Source of the DNA: Burkholderiaceae bacterium
GTDB taxonomy: Bacteria; Pseudomonadota; Gammaproteobacteria; Burkholderiales; Burkholderiaceae_C
Direction of reading: 5' to 3'
Length of the DNA: 64,000 nucleotides
NCBI GenBank assembly: GCA_919902775.1
Contig: CAKKRJ010000007.1
Location: forward strand, 186,001 to 250,000
Every line of letters begins with the position of its first letter. Position 1 is the first letter of the stretch. This document shows, piece after piece, positions 19,191-26,524 of this stretch. The notes below the pieces were generated by a model. That model was not told the origin of the DNA and did no database searches. It worked only from the letters and a program-made list of their open reading frames with translations. Both the position numbers and the translations under genes were made by a program.

Positions 19191-20066
19191 TTACGCCGGC
19201 GTGTCACCTTCCGACAAACCCAGGTTGGCCTTGAGCATGTCAAAGACCTGCCGCGTCGTTGGGTTGATCACGTTGTGGCGGATGTACAGGTAGTAGGTGA
19301 CATCGGGCAGGCGCGGCAAGCCCTCGCTCTCGCCCAGCACGCGCAACTCGGTACCCACCAATTCGATGCCGCGCGCGGCCACGCCAAGACCCGCACGCAG
19401 TGCGGCCTTCATGCCCATCAAATTGCGGGTGGTGTAGGTGGCCAACCATGGCAGTTGGGCGGCCTCCAAGGCCTCGCGTGCCAAGCGGTGAAACAGGCTG
19501 GGGCCATCGATCATGATCAAGGGGATGGCGGCGCTGCGGTCAAAAACATAGTTGGCAGAACACAGCCAGACGGTGGGTGTTCTGCGCAACACGACCCCCT
19601 CGTGCTGTGTGTCGTGCCGATTGGAAATGACCATGTCGATGTCGCCCCGCTGGAGTGACTCCATCAGCAGGGGGCTGCGCCCGACTTCAATTTCCACTTG
19701 CAGGCGCGGCGAGGCTCGGGCAATTTGCGTGAGCACCAAAGGCAGCAAGGTGTCGGCGACATCGTGCGGTGCCGCGATGCGCAGGCTGCCAGCGAGCTGC
19801 CCTTGCGCAAAACTGCGCAGCGCTTCGTCGTTGATGGAGAGCAAATGGCGGGCGTAGTCCAGCAGCTTTTTGCCATGCGGGCTCAGGCGCTTTTGCCGGC
19901 CTTGCTTTTCAAAGAGGGGGTGCCCGATTTGATCTTCCAGTCGCTGCATTTGCTGTGTGACGGCAGACTGCGTCAGTCCCAGATGGAGCGCTGCCAGCGC
20001 AAAGCCCCCCTGCTCTTCGATGCAGGTCAGTGTGCGCAGCAGGGTCAGATCCAAGGCGTTATACAT
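19191..20066 (-). CDS. LysR-family regulator of the thiol dioxygenase operon
   Basis: A 291-aa LTTR: HTH in GGFALAALHLGLTQSAVTQQMQ-type sequence (ALHLGLTQSAVTQQMQRLED), then the effector domain. The start at 20066 (MYNALDLTLLRTLTCIEEQG) is chosen over an extension to 20123 because the LTTR N-terminus aligns there. It is divergent, 102 bp apart, from the thiol dioxygenase-rhodanese-Bug-C-S lyase operon and should sense a thiol or related sulfur compound. LTTRs of sulfur metabolism such as CysB/Cbl are precedents, but this one is not obviously CysB. Confidence 0.9.
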   Translation of the reverse strand: MYNALDLTLLRTLTCIEEQGGFALAALHLGLTQSAVTQQMQRLEDQIGHPLFEKQGRQKRLSPHGKKLLDYARHLLSINDEALRSFAQGQLAGSLRIAAPHDVADTLLPLVLTQIARASPRLQVEIEVGRSPLLMESLQRGDIDMVISNRHDTQHEGVVLRRTPTVWLCSANYVFDRSAAIPLIMIDGPSLFHRLAREALEAAQLPWLATYTTRNLMGMKAALRAGLGVAARGIELVGTELRVLGESEGLPRLPDVTYYLYIRHNVINPTTRQVFDMLKANLGLSEGDTPA

Positions 20067-20085
20067 AAGAGACTCTAATGTATTC

Positions 20086-20141
20086 GATTGGCAATCTGGT
20101 TTGATTGTTCGGGGTGTCGGCACTACATTCTTCGGAAGAAT
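20086..20141. promoter_or_regulatory. Two inverted repeats in LysR/thiol dioxygenase gap
   Basis: GATTG-G-CAATC (20086-20096) and ATTCTTC-G-GAAGAAT (20127-20141) are both perfect dyads in the 102-bp divergent gap. The second, 7-1-7, is the stronger operator candidate and lies 27 bp before the dioxygenase start, whose ribosome site is AAGGAG. Assignment to the LysR protein is inferred from position. Confidence 0.45.
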
Positions 20142-20168
20142 TCAACCGTCTCACAAGGAGCAATCGTC

Positions 20169-20753
20169 ATGTCAGCCCAGGAAACCGTTCAAACAGAAGT
20201 GGTTCAAGCCATTCAAAGCATTAAAGATGCTGTCGCGCAAGGCGTTGACCGTGATGCGCTTGAACAGGTGCGTCAGCACTTGATGGCGCTGGCGGCCAAG
20301 CGCGAACTGTGGACGCAGGCCAAGTACGCCCCGCCAGAAGACGGCGAACTGCAAGCGCGCTACATGATTTGCGAAGACGCCGACCAAAGCTTTGCGCTGT
20401 ACCTGAACGTGATGCGCGCGGGCAAGAAGATCGTGCCGCACAACCACACCACCTGGGCCTGTGTGGCCGCAGTCGAGGGCACGGAAATCAACCGTGTTTA
20501 CGAGCGTGAAAGCGACGGCCCAGTCCCCGGCCCGGCCACCCTGCGTTTGACCCAGACCGTGATGGTGGAGCCGGGCAACGCCGTCGCCCTGATGCCCGAA
20601 GACATTCACTCGGTGGAGATCCCAGCCGGTCAGGTGATTCGGCATTTGCACATGTACGGCCGTGCGCTGGAAACCCTGAACCACCGCACCGCCTACGACA
20701 TGGAAGCGGGCACTTGCCACGTCATGTCCATCGGTGTCGCCACCCGCCGCTGA
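20169..20753 (+). CDS. Cysteine dioxygenase-type thiol dioxygenase (cupin)
   Basis: A 194-aa cupin of the cysteine/3-mercaptopropionate dioxygenase family, which uses non-haem Fe(II) and O2 to convert a thiol to a sulfinic acid. The iron His pair is in [16 protein letters not shown] and the third His in [11 protein letters not shown]. The ATG at 20169 follows AAGGAG. It heads an operon with a four-domain rhodanese (9 bp later), a Bug receptor and a PLP C-S lyase, so a role in organosulfur breakdown is strongly suggested. Whether the substrate is cysteine, 3-mercaptopropionate or another thiol cannot be decided from sequence. Confidence 0.85.
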   Translation: MSAQETVQTEVVQAIQSIKDAVAQGVDRDALEQVRQHLMALAAKRELWTQAKYAPPEDGELQARYMICEDADQSFALYLNVMRAGKKIVPHNHTTWACVAAVEGTEINRVYERESDGPVPGPATLRLTQTVMVEPGNAVALMPEDIHSVEIPAGQVIRHLHMYGRALETLNHRTAYDMEAGTCHVMSIGVATRR

Positions 20754-20762
20754 GGACGCCTG

Positions 20763-22346
20763 ATGAGCGAATGGATTGACCCGCGCCAACTCAAGGCCTG
20801 GCTGCACGACGGCCAGGAAATCGCCCTTCTGGATGTGCGTGAACAAGGCGAGTACGGCGAGGCGCATCTCTTCTTCGGCGTGCCGCTGCCCTACAGCCGG
20901 CTGGAGCTGGACATTGCCCGCATGGTGCCGCGTTTGTCGACTCGGTTGGTGGTCTACGACGCAGACGGCGCGGGCGTTGCAATCAAGGCGGCGCAGCGAC
21001 TGACGGCCATGGGTTATTCGCAAGTGCGTGTTCTGCAAGGCGGCACCGCCGCATGGCAGGCTGCAGGCCACGCGCTGTTTGCGGGGGTGAATCTGCCGTC
21101 CAAAACCTTTGGCGAGCTGGCCGAGCATGCCTACGCGACACCCAGCGTGTCGGCCGACGAACTGGCGGCCTGGTTGGCGGCCAAAGAAGATGTGGTGGTG
21201 CTGGACGGCAGGCCCTTGGCCGAGTTCAAAAAAATGAGCATTCCGGGTGCCACTTGCTGCCCGAACGGCGAGCTGGCCTACCGGGTTCGGCATTTGGTGC
21301 CCAGCGAAAAAACACGCATCGTGATCAACTGCGCAGGGCGCACGCGCAGCATCATTGGTGCGCAGACGCTGATCAATTTGGGCTTGCCCAATCCGGTCTT
21401 CGCTTTGCGCAATGGCACGCAAGGCTGGTATCTGGAAGACCATGTGCTGGAACACGGCAAGACGCAAGCCTATGGGCCGCCCGCTGATGTAGAGCGCATG
21501 CAGGCTGCGGCGTCCAGTCTTGCGGCGCGTGTGGGTGTGCAAAGCGTCAGCGACGACACCGTCATGGTCTGGGCCGAAGACACCACGCGCAGCCTCTTTT
21601 TGTGCGATGTGCGCACCCCCGAAGAATTTGCGCAAGGCAGTCTGCCAGGCGCGCAGCACACGCCGGGCGGCCAGCTGATGCAGGCGATGGACCTGTATGT
21701 GGGGGTGCGAAACGCCAGGTTGGTGCTGTTCGATTCTGACGGTGTTCGCGCATTGACCGTGGCCAGCTGGCTGGTGCAGATGGGGCACGATGTTCATGTG
21801 CTCGAGAAGGGCCTTCAAAGCGGTGTGGTGCTGGCGCGGCGTGGGGCATTTCCTGTGCCGTTGCTTGAGCCCATCAGTGCCGCTGATTTGAAGCAACAGC
21901 TGGCCTTGAACAAAATCCGTGTGCTGGATGTGCGTTCGAGCATGCAGTACCGAGCCGCCCATATTCCGGGCGCACAGTGGTCGATTCGTCCGGTGCTGGA
22001 TCAGGCGCTGGCCCAAGAAAACCGGCCCGTGGTGTTCGTCGCCGACGATTCCCTGATAGCGGCGTGCGCTGCAACTGAAATGGCGCATGTGGCTCAGTCA
22101 TATTGGCTCGATGGTGGTCTGCAAGCCTGGCAGGCTGCGGGCTATCCGGTCGAGGCCACGCCCGACACGCCACCCGATTCGGCGTGCATTGATTTTCTTT
22201 TCTTCGTGCACGACCGCCACGACGGCAACAAAGCCGCCGCGCGCCAATACCTGGCTTGGGAAACCCATTTGGTGAGCCAGCTCGACGCGCAGGAAATCGC
22301 GTCTTTTCGATTACCCCAACCCACACAACTGGAGATGCACCCATGA
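20763..22346 (+). CDS. Four-domain rhodanese-like sulfurtransferase
   Basis: A 527-aa protein built of four successive rhodanese modules, each opening with a hydrophobic strand and D-V-R or D-G-R: LLDVREQGEY (about residue 22), VVLDGRPLAEF (about 145), LFLCDVRTPEEF (about 280) and VLDVRSSMQY (about 385). Only module 2 has the active-site Cys loop (INCAGRTRS, Cys190). The corresponding loops elsewhere read VYDADGAG, LFDSDGVR and FVADDSLI, without Cys. So one catalytic and three apparently structural or binding modules. Cytoplasmic, no signal. It lies 9 bp after the thiol dioxygenase and overlaps the Bug gene by 4 bp; it probably handles sulfane or sulfite-level sulfur from the same substrate. 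Confidence 0.88.
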   Translation: MSEWIDPRQLKAWLHDGQEIALLDVREQGEYGEAHLFFGVPLPYSRLELDIARMVPRLSTRLVVYDADGAGVAIKAAQRLTAMGYSQVRVLQGGTAAWQAAGHALFAGVNLPSKTFGELAEHAYATPSVSADELAAWLAAKEDVVVLDGRPLAEFKKMSIPGATCCPNGELAYRVRHLVPSEKTRIVINCAGRTRSIIGAQTLINLGLPNPVFALRNGTQGWYLEDHVLEHGKTQAYGPPADVERMQAAASSLAARVGVQSVSDDTVMVWAEDTTRSLFLCDVRTPEEFAQGSLPGAQHTPGGQLMQAMDLYVGVRNARLVLFDSDGVRALTVASWLVQMGHDVHVLEKGLQSGVVLARRGAFPVPLLEPISAADLKQQLALNKIRVLDVRSSMQYRAAHIPGAQWSIRPVLDQALAQENRPVVFVADDSLIAACAATEMAHVAQSYWLDGGLQAWQAAGYPVEATPDTPPDSACIDFLFFVHDRHDGNKAAARQYLAWETHLVSQLDAQEIASFRLPQPTQLEMHP

Positions 22347-23338
22347 ACAGCCCACGTCTTTCTGTCCTCCTGGCCCTCTGCGCGGGCCTGCTTGGCGCGT
22401 CGCTGTCGGCATCGGCTCAGCCGATGCCGCAGGTCAACGGCTATCCGAATCAGGCGATCAAATTTGTCTCGCCGTTTCCGCCAGGCGGCGGCAACGATGG
22501 CAATACACGCTTTGTCACCTCACGCCTGCCCGATGTCACCGGCCAGGCTGCGGTGGTGGAAAACAAAGGGGGTGCCGGTGGCAACATCGGTGCCAAGGCC
22601 GTGGCCGAGGCCAAAGCCGACGGCTACACCGTGTTCACCGGGCAGGTCTCCATCATGGCCGTGAACCCCAGCTTGTATGGGTCTGCAGGTTTCGATCCAC
22701 TCAAGGACTTTGTGCCCATCACGCAAATCAACGCGGCACCACTGGCCCTGGTGGTGGCGGCAGACTCTTCCTTCAAAGGCTTCGCGGACTTGCTGGAGGC
22801 CTCCAAAAAACCGGGCAGCAAGCTGACGTTTGCGACACCCGGCAACGGCACCTTGTCGCACCTGGTGGGGGTGGTTCTTGAAAAAGACGGTGGCGTGGCC
22901 ATGACCCATGTGCCCTACAAGGGCGCCGCACCGGCCATCACCGATTTGCTGGGCAAGCAGGTCGATTTGCTGATCACATCGACCTCATCGGTGGCCAGCT
23001 TTGTGCAAAACGGCAAGATGCGTGTGCTGGCGGTCACCAGTCCGCGCCGCGTGGGCATATTCACCACGGTACCCACGCTGGAAGAGCTGGGCATGAAGAA
23101 CATGACGTTTGACGATTGGTATGGTTTCTTCGCGCCAGCCGGCACCCCGCCGGAACGCGTGGCCTACCTCAATGAAAGCATTGTTCGCACGATTCGCAGC
23201 CCCGAGGTGACCAAGCTGATTGCCGACAGTGGCAGCGTGCCCATCGCCAACAGCAGCGCTGCATTTGCCGCGCAAGTCAAGGAAGACATTGCGCGCTGGT
23301 CGCGTGTGGTGAAGTTGTCAGGTGCCAAAATTGACTGA
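22343..23338 (+). CDS. Bug/TctC-family tripartite tricarboxylate transporter receptor
   Basis: A 331-aa periplasmic binding protein. The Sec signal is MNSPRLSVLLALCAGLLGAS followed by LSASAQP. The mature start IKFVSPFPPGGGNDGNTRFV and VVENKGGAGGNIGAKAVA are the two carboxylate-binding loops of Bug proteins. No TctA or TctB membrane gene is nearby, as is usual for the many orphan Bug receptors of Burkholderiales. Its ATG overlaps the rhodanese stop (ATGA), so it is cotranslated with the sulfur genes and probably recognises the organosulfur acid or a related carboxylate. Confidence 0.92.
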   Translation: MNSPRLSVLLALCAGLLGASLSASAQPMPQVNGYPNQAIKFVSPFPPGGGNDGNTRFVTSRLPDVTGQAAVVENKGGAGGNIGAKAVAEAKADGYTVFTGQVSIMAVNPSLYGSAGFDPLKDFVPITQINAAPLALVVAADSSFKGFADLLEASKKPGSKLTFATPGNGTLSHLVGVVLEKDGGVAMTHVPYKGAAPAITDLLGKQVDLLITSTSSVASFVQNGKMRVLAVTSPRRVGIFTTVPTLEELGMKNMTFDDWYGFFAPAGTPPERVAYLNESIVRTIRSPEVTKLIADSGSVPIANSSAAFAAQVKEDIARWSRVVKLSGAKID

Positions 23339-24506
23339 GCGATCCCTGCAGACCCGCTTGGTGCACGGCGGCAAGCAGCCTGCCTACGAGGGCGGCCAAG
23401 CCGTCAACCCGCCCATCGTGCGCGCCAGCACGGTGTGCTTTGACTCGGTTGCTGAGCAACAAGGCTTCAGAGCGCGACGTGAGACGGACCGGCTCTTCAC
23501 CTACGGCGCGCGCGGCACCCCTACCAACTTTGCGCTCGAAGACGTGGTCAGCGAATTGGAGGGGGCTTACCGCACGCGTTTGTTTCCGACAGGCTTGGCC
23601 GCTGTGGGCATGGCCTTGCTGGCCTACCTGAAGCCGGGCGACCATGTGTTGATGGCCGATGGCGTCTATGAACCCGTGCGCCACTTGGCACACAGTTTCC
23701 TCGCACCGTACAACATCGGCTGCACGTTCTTTGCCGCCGATGGCAGCGATGTGGCAGACAAGTTTCAAGCCAACACGCGCATGGTTTATGCCGAGTGCCC
23801 TGGCTCGCTGCTGTATGAGATGTGCGATGTGCCCGAGCTGGCACGGCAGGCACACGCGCACGGCGCGCTGCTGGCGTGCGACAACACCTGGGGCTCGGGC
23901 GTGCACTACCGCCCCTTGGCCTTGGGCGCCGATGTCTCCATCATGGCCGCCACCAAATACCTGAGCGGGCATTCGGATGTGATGATGGGCTGCGTGGCCA
24001 CCACGCAGGCCGCCTGGGCGCCACTCAATGAACGCTGCGATGCCTTTGGCATGACCGTCAGCCCTGACGATGCCTATCTGGTTTTGCGCGGCACGCGCAC
24101 CCTGGCCGCGCGCCTGCAGATGCATGAACAGCACGGCCTGGAAGTGGCCCATTGGTTGATGGCGCGCAGCGAGGTGGCGAGCGTGTTCCATCCGGCCTTG
24201 CCGCACCACCCTGGGCATGCGCTGTGGCAGCGCGACGCCACGGGCAGCAATGGTCTGCTGAGCTTTGAGCTGCACCCGCGCTATGACAAGGCGGCCGCGA
24301 TTCGGCTGATTGACGCCCTGAAACTCTTTGGCATTGGAGCCTCATGGGGCGGCTATGAAAGCCTGGTCACGCTGTGCAACGTGAAGGCGGCACGCAGCGT
24401 GGCCAAGTGGGAGGGGCGAGGCGAAATCATTCGCCTGCACATCGGCTTGGAAAGTCCGGAAGACCTGATGGACGATCTGCGTCAGGCCATGGCCGCGATG
24501 GTGTGA
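23322..24506 (+). CDS. metC: PLP-dependent C-S lyase (cystathionine beta-lyase, MetC-like)
   Basis: A 394-aa Cys/Met-metabolism PLP enzyme. The PLP lysine is Lys212 in IMAATKYLSGHSDV; the cofactor ring-stacking and phosphate loops are visible in GARGTPTNFALE and FPTGLAAVG; Asp in LACDNTWGSG contacts the pyridine nitrogen. The start is GTG 23322, inside the last 17 bp of the Bug gene, so the genes overlap out of frame. It would release a thiol or sulfide, pyruvate and ammonia from a thioether amino acid, supplying the thiol used by the dioxygenase. A general cysteine-S-conjugate beta-lyase role is equally possible. Confidence 0.87.
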   Translation: MPKLTERSLQTRLVHGGKQPAYEGGQAVNPPIVRASTVCFDSVAEQQGFRARRETDRLFTYGARGTPTNFALEDVVSELEGAYRTRLFPTGLAAVGMALLAYLKPGDHVLMADGVYEPVRHLAHSFLAPYNIGCTFFAADGSDVADKFQANTRMVYAECPGSLLYEMCDVPELARQAHAHGALLACDNTWGSGVHYRPLALGADVSIMAATKYLSGHSDVMMGCVATTQAAWAPLNERCDAFGMTVSPDDAYLVLRGTRTLAARLQMHEQHGLEVAHWLMARSEVASVFHPALPHHPGHALWQRDATGSNGLLSFELHPRYDKAAAIRLIDALKLFGIGASWGGYESLVTLCNVKAARSVAKWEGRGEIIRLHIGLESPEDLMDDLRQAMAAMV

Positions 24507-24586
24507 TCCATCAAGGTGGCCGCATTCACCCATCCTCCAGCTCGAAGTTGAGAAGATCAAATGCGGTCATTCATGACGCCGTCAGA

Positions 24587-25519
24587 TCAAGGCGTTGGCG
24601 TATCGGCCGGTGCCGTCATTTGACCGTCCCAGCCGGCGACGGTTTCTTTGATCAACTGCGAGACGATTCGGCTGGCTTGCGTCAGTTGCCCTTGTTTGGG
24701 GTGCGCGAGCGTCACATAGCGCTTGAGATCAGGACCCACGATCTTGGCCGCTTGTAGCCTGCCCGTGCGCAGCTCCTGATCAACGGAGAAGGGACCCAGC
24801 AAGGCGTAAAGGTGCGGGTTATCGGCAATGAGTTCCTTTTGAACCCTCAAGGAATCTGCCTCCAATGCGGCCAGCAGATGAAATCCTTTGCTTTTGGCTG
24901 TTTCATCGAGGATGGACCGCCAGTGCGCTGGGCGGCGTGGAAGCACCAGGGGCAGTCGTTCGAGCCGTCGGAATTCGACAGTGTCTGCATTCGTCAAGGG
25001 CCGTCCTGGGCTTGAAACGAGGTAAGTGCTCGCAGTGGCCAGCAAAGTTTCGTCAGGGTTGTTGGGCTTGTCGTATCTGAAAAGAATGGCCATGTCCACG
25101 CTTCCCGAATCCAGCATGGCGTCCAGCTCACCACCTTGGCCTTCACGGATGTTGAGCGTGATTTTGGGGAACTCATGGTGCAAGCGCTTGAAGACGTGTG
25201 TCATCAAAGGATGTGCGGCCGAGGGCAGGATGCCCATGCGCACCTCCCCCATCGGAACGCGTGCCGTTTGCTGAATATCCGCCAAAAACGCCTCGGTTTC
25301 CCGGACCCATTGACGTGCTTTCAACGCAACGTGGTTGCCGAACTCGGTCAAAGCCACACCGCGGCCCGTTCGCCTGAACAATGTCCCGCCGCATTCCTCC
25401 TCCAAGGCGCTGATCTGACGGCTGATGTGTGATTGCACGGTTTGACGCTGCGCAGCCACCTTGGTGAAGCTGCCCATTTCGGCCACTTCCAAAAAGAGTT
25501 TGAAGTCTTGAATCTGCAT
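24587..25519 (-). CDS. LysR-family regulator of the FAA hydrolase/HyuAB operon
   Basis: A 310-aa LTTR starting MQIQDFKLFLEVAEMGSFTK, with the HTH in FTKVAAQRQTVQSHISRQIS. The effector domain includes the hinge start MGEVRMGILPSAAHPLM. The ATG at 25519 has AAAGGA upstream; two earlier in-frame Mets are less likely. It is divergent from the FAA hydrolase operon by 138 bp, and a 7-2-7 palindrome lies 15 bp from its start. Its C-terminus converges on metC with an 80-bp gap that shows nothing notable. Confidence 0.9.
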   Translation of the reverse strand: MQIQDFKLFLEVAEMGSFTKVAAQRQTVQSHISRQISALEEECGGTLFRRTGRGVALTEFGNHVALKARQWVRETEAFLADIQQTARVPMGEVRMGILPSAAHPLMTHVFKRLHHEFPKITLNIREGQGGELDAMLDSGSVDMAILFRYDKPNNPDETLLATASTYLVSSPGRPLTNADTVEFRRLERLPLVLPRRPAHWRSILDETAKSKGFHLLAALEADSLRVQKELIADNPHLYALLGPFSVDQELRTGRLQAAKIVGPDLKRYVTLAHPKQGQLTQASRIVSQLIKETVAGWDGQMTAPADTPTP

Positions 25520-25533
25520 GACCATCCTTTGAC

Positions 25534-25549
25534 ATGCCAATTTTGGCAT
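25534..25549. promoter_or_regulatory. 16-bp inverted repeat, candidate LysR operator
   Basis: ATGCCAA-TT-TTGGCAT is a perfect 7-2-7 dyad, 15 bp upstream of the LysR start, in the 138-bp gap facing the FAA hydrolase operon. It contains T-N11-A spacing typical of LTTR boxes. Position suggests autoregulation plus control of the divergent operon. Confidence 0.5.
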
Positions 25550-25657
25550 ATCTGAAATCTTGAATTCGGTTCTATGCGGATGGCACTCATCTGCCTAGAC
25601 TCCATTTTCATCGCCATGGATGCACCAAGAGACGGTGCGATTTACCAAAGGAACATC

Positions 25658-26515
25658 ATGAGATTTGTCAGTTTTGAGACCCAAGGGAAAGCCAGCTACG
25701 GTCTTTGGAAGGATGAGCACAGCTGGTTGAATGCACCCGCAGCATTCCTCGCTCAATACCCCGATTTGAAATCGGTCATCGCTGCCAATCAACTGGATGC
25801 GCTGGAGGCCGCTGCCGTTCAATCTGGAGAAACGGTTCGTGCCAGTGATGCCCGACTGCTGCCCGTGATTGCCAATCCTGGAAAAGTGTTTTGCGTGGGT
25901 CTGAACTACAAGTCGCATGTGGCTGAGATGAAACGCGCGGACAGTGAACACCCTGCCATCTTCACCCGTTTTGCCGACAGCCTGAGTGCGCATGGCGCTG
26001 CGCTGCCCAAGCCCGCTGCAACCCAGCGTTTTGATTTTGAAGGTGAGCTGGCGGTGATCATTGGCCAAGGGGGCCGCAACATTTCCCAGGCCGATGCCTG
26101 GGATCACATTGCGGGGTACGCCTGCTTCAACGATGGCACTGCGCGCGACTGGCAGCGACACACCCACCAATGGACACCCGGGAAAAACTTTCCTGCCACA
26201 GGGCCTCTGGGGCCCTTCATGGCAACCCGCAAGGCCATACCTGACGTGAACCAACTCACGCTGGAGAGTCGCCTGAATGGCCAAGTCATGCAGCACGCAT
26301 CCGTGGCGGATCTGATTTTTACCTTGCCCGTCATCATCGAATACCTCTCTGGCTTCACCAATTTGTCGCCTGGCGACGTCATTGCCACAGGCACGCCGGG
26401 CGGCGTGGGAGACAAGCGCGAGCCAGCGGTTTACATGCATGCAGGCGACGTCATCGAAGTAGAAATCACCGGGCTGGGCACGTTGCGCAACGTCGTGACA
26501 GACGCTGGCATCTGA
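25658..26515 (+). CDS. Fumarylacetoacetate hydrolase (FAH)-family protein
   Basis: A 285-aa FAH-fold hydrolase/decarboxylase. KVFCVGLNYKSHVAEM begins the catalytic domain; the metal-binding Glu residues lie in FDFEGELAVIIG, and the Asp follows in YACFNDGTARDWQ. GDVIATGTPGGVGDK is the conserved C-terminal loop. The ATG at 25658 follows AAAGGAA. It heads an operon with HyuA, HyuB, a small protein and a Bug receptor. FAH proteins in such operons typically act on 2-oxo or acylpyruvate-like acids; the actual substrate is unknown. Confidence 0.9.
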   Translation: MRFVSFETQGKASYGLWKDEHSWLNAPAAFLAQYPDLKSVIAANQLDALEAAAVQSGETVRASDARLLPVIANPGKVFCVGLNYKSHVAEMKRADSEHPAIFTRFADSLSAHGAALPKPAATQRFDFEGELAVIIGQGGRNISQADAWDHIAGYACFNDGTARDWQRHTHQWTPGKNFPATGPLGPFMATRKAIPDVNQLTLESRLNGQVMQHASVADLIFTLPVIIEYLSGFTNLSPGDVIATGTPGGVGDKREPAVYMHAGDVIEVEITGLGTLRNVVTDAGI

Positions 26516-26524
26516 AGGAAAAGC

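Noticed and set aside
20172..22088. 638-codon open frame on the minus strand opposite the dioxygenase and rhodanese genes
   Set aside because: Antisense to two clear protein families; its translation is rich in His, Gln and Arg with no recognisable domain, the usual shadow of a GC-rich gene.
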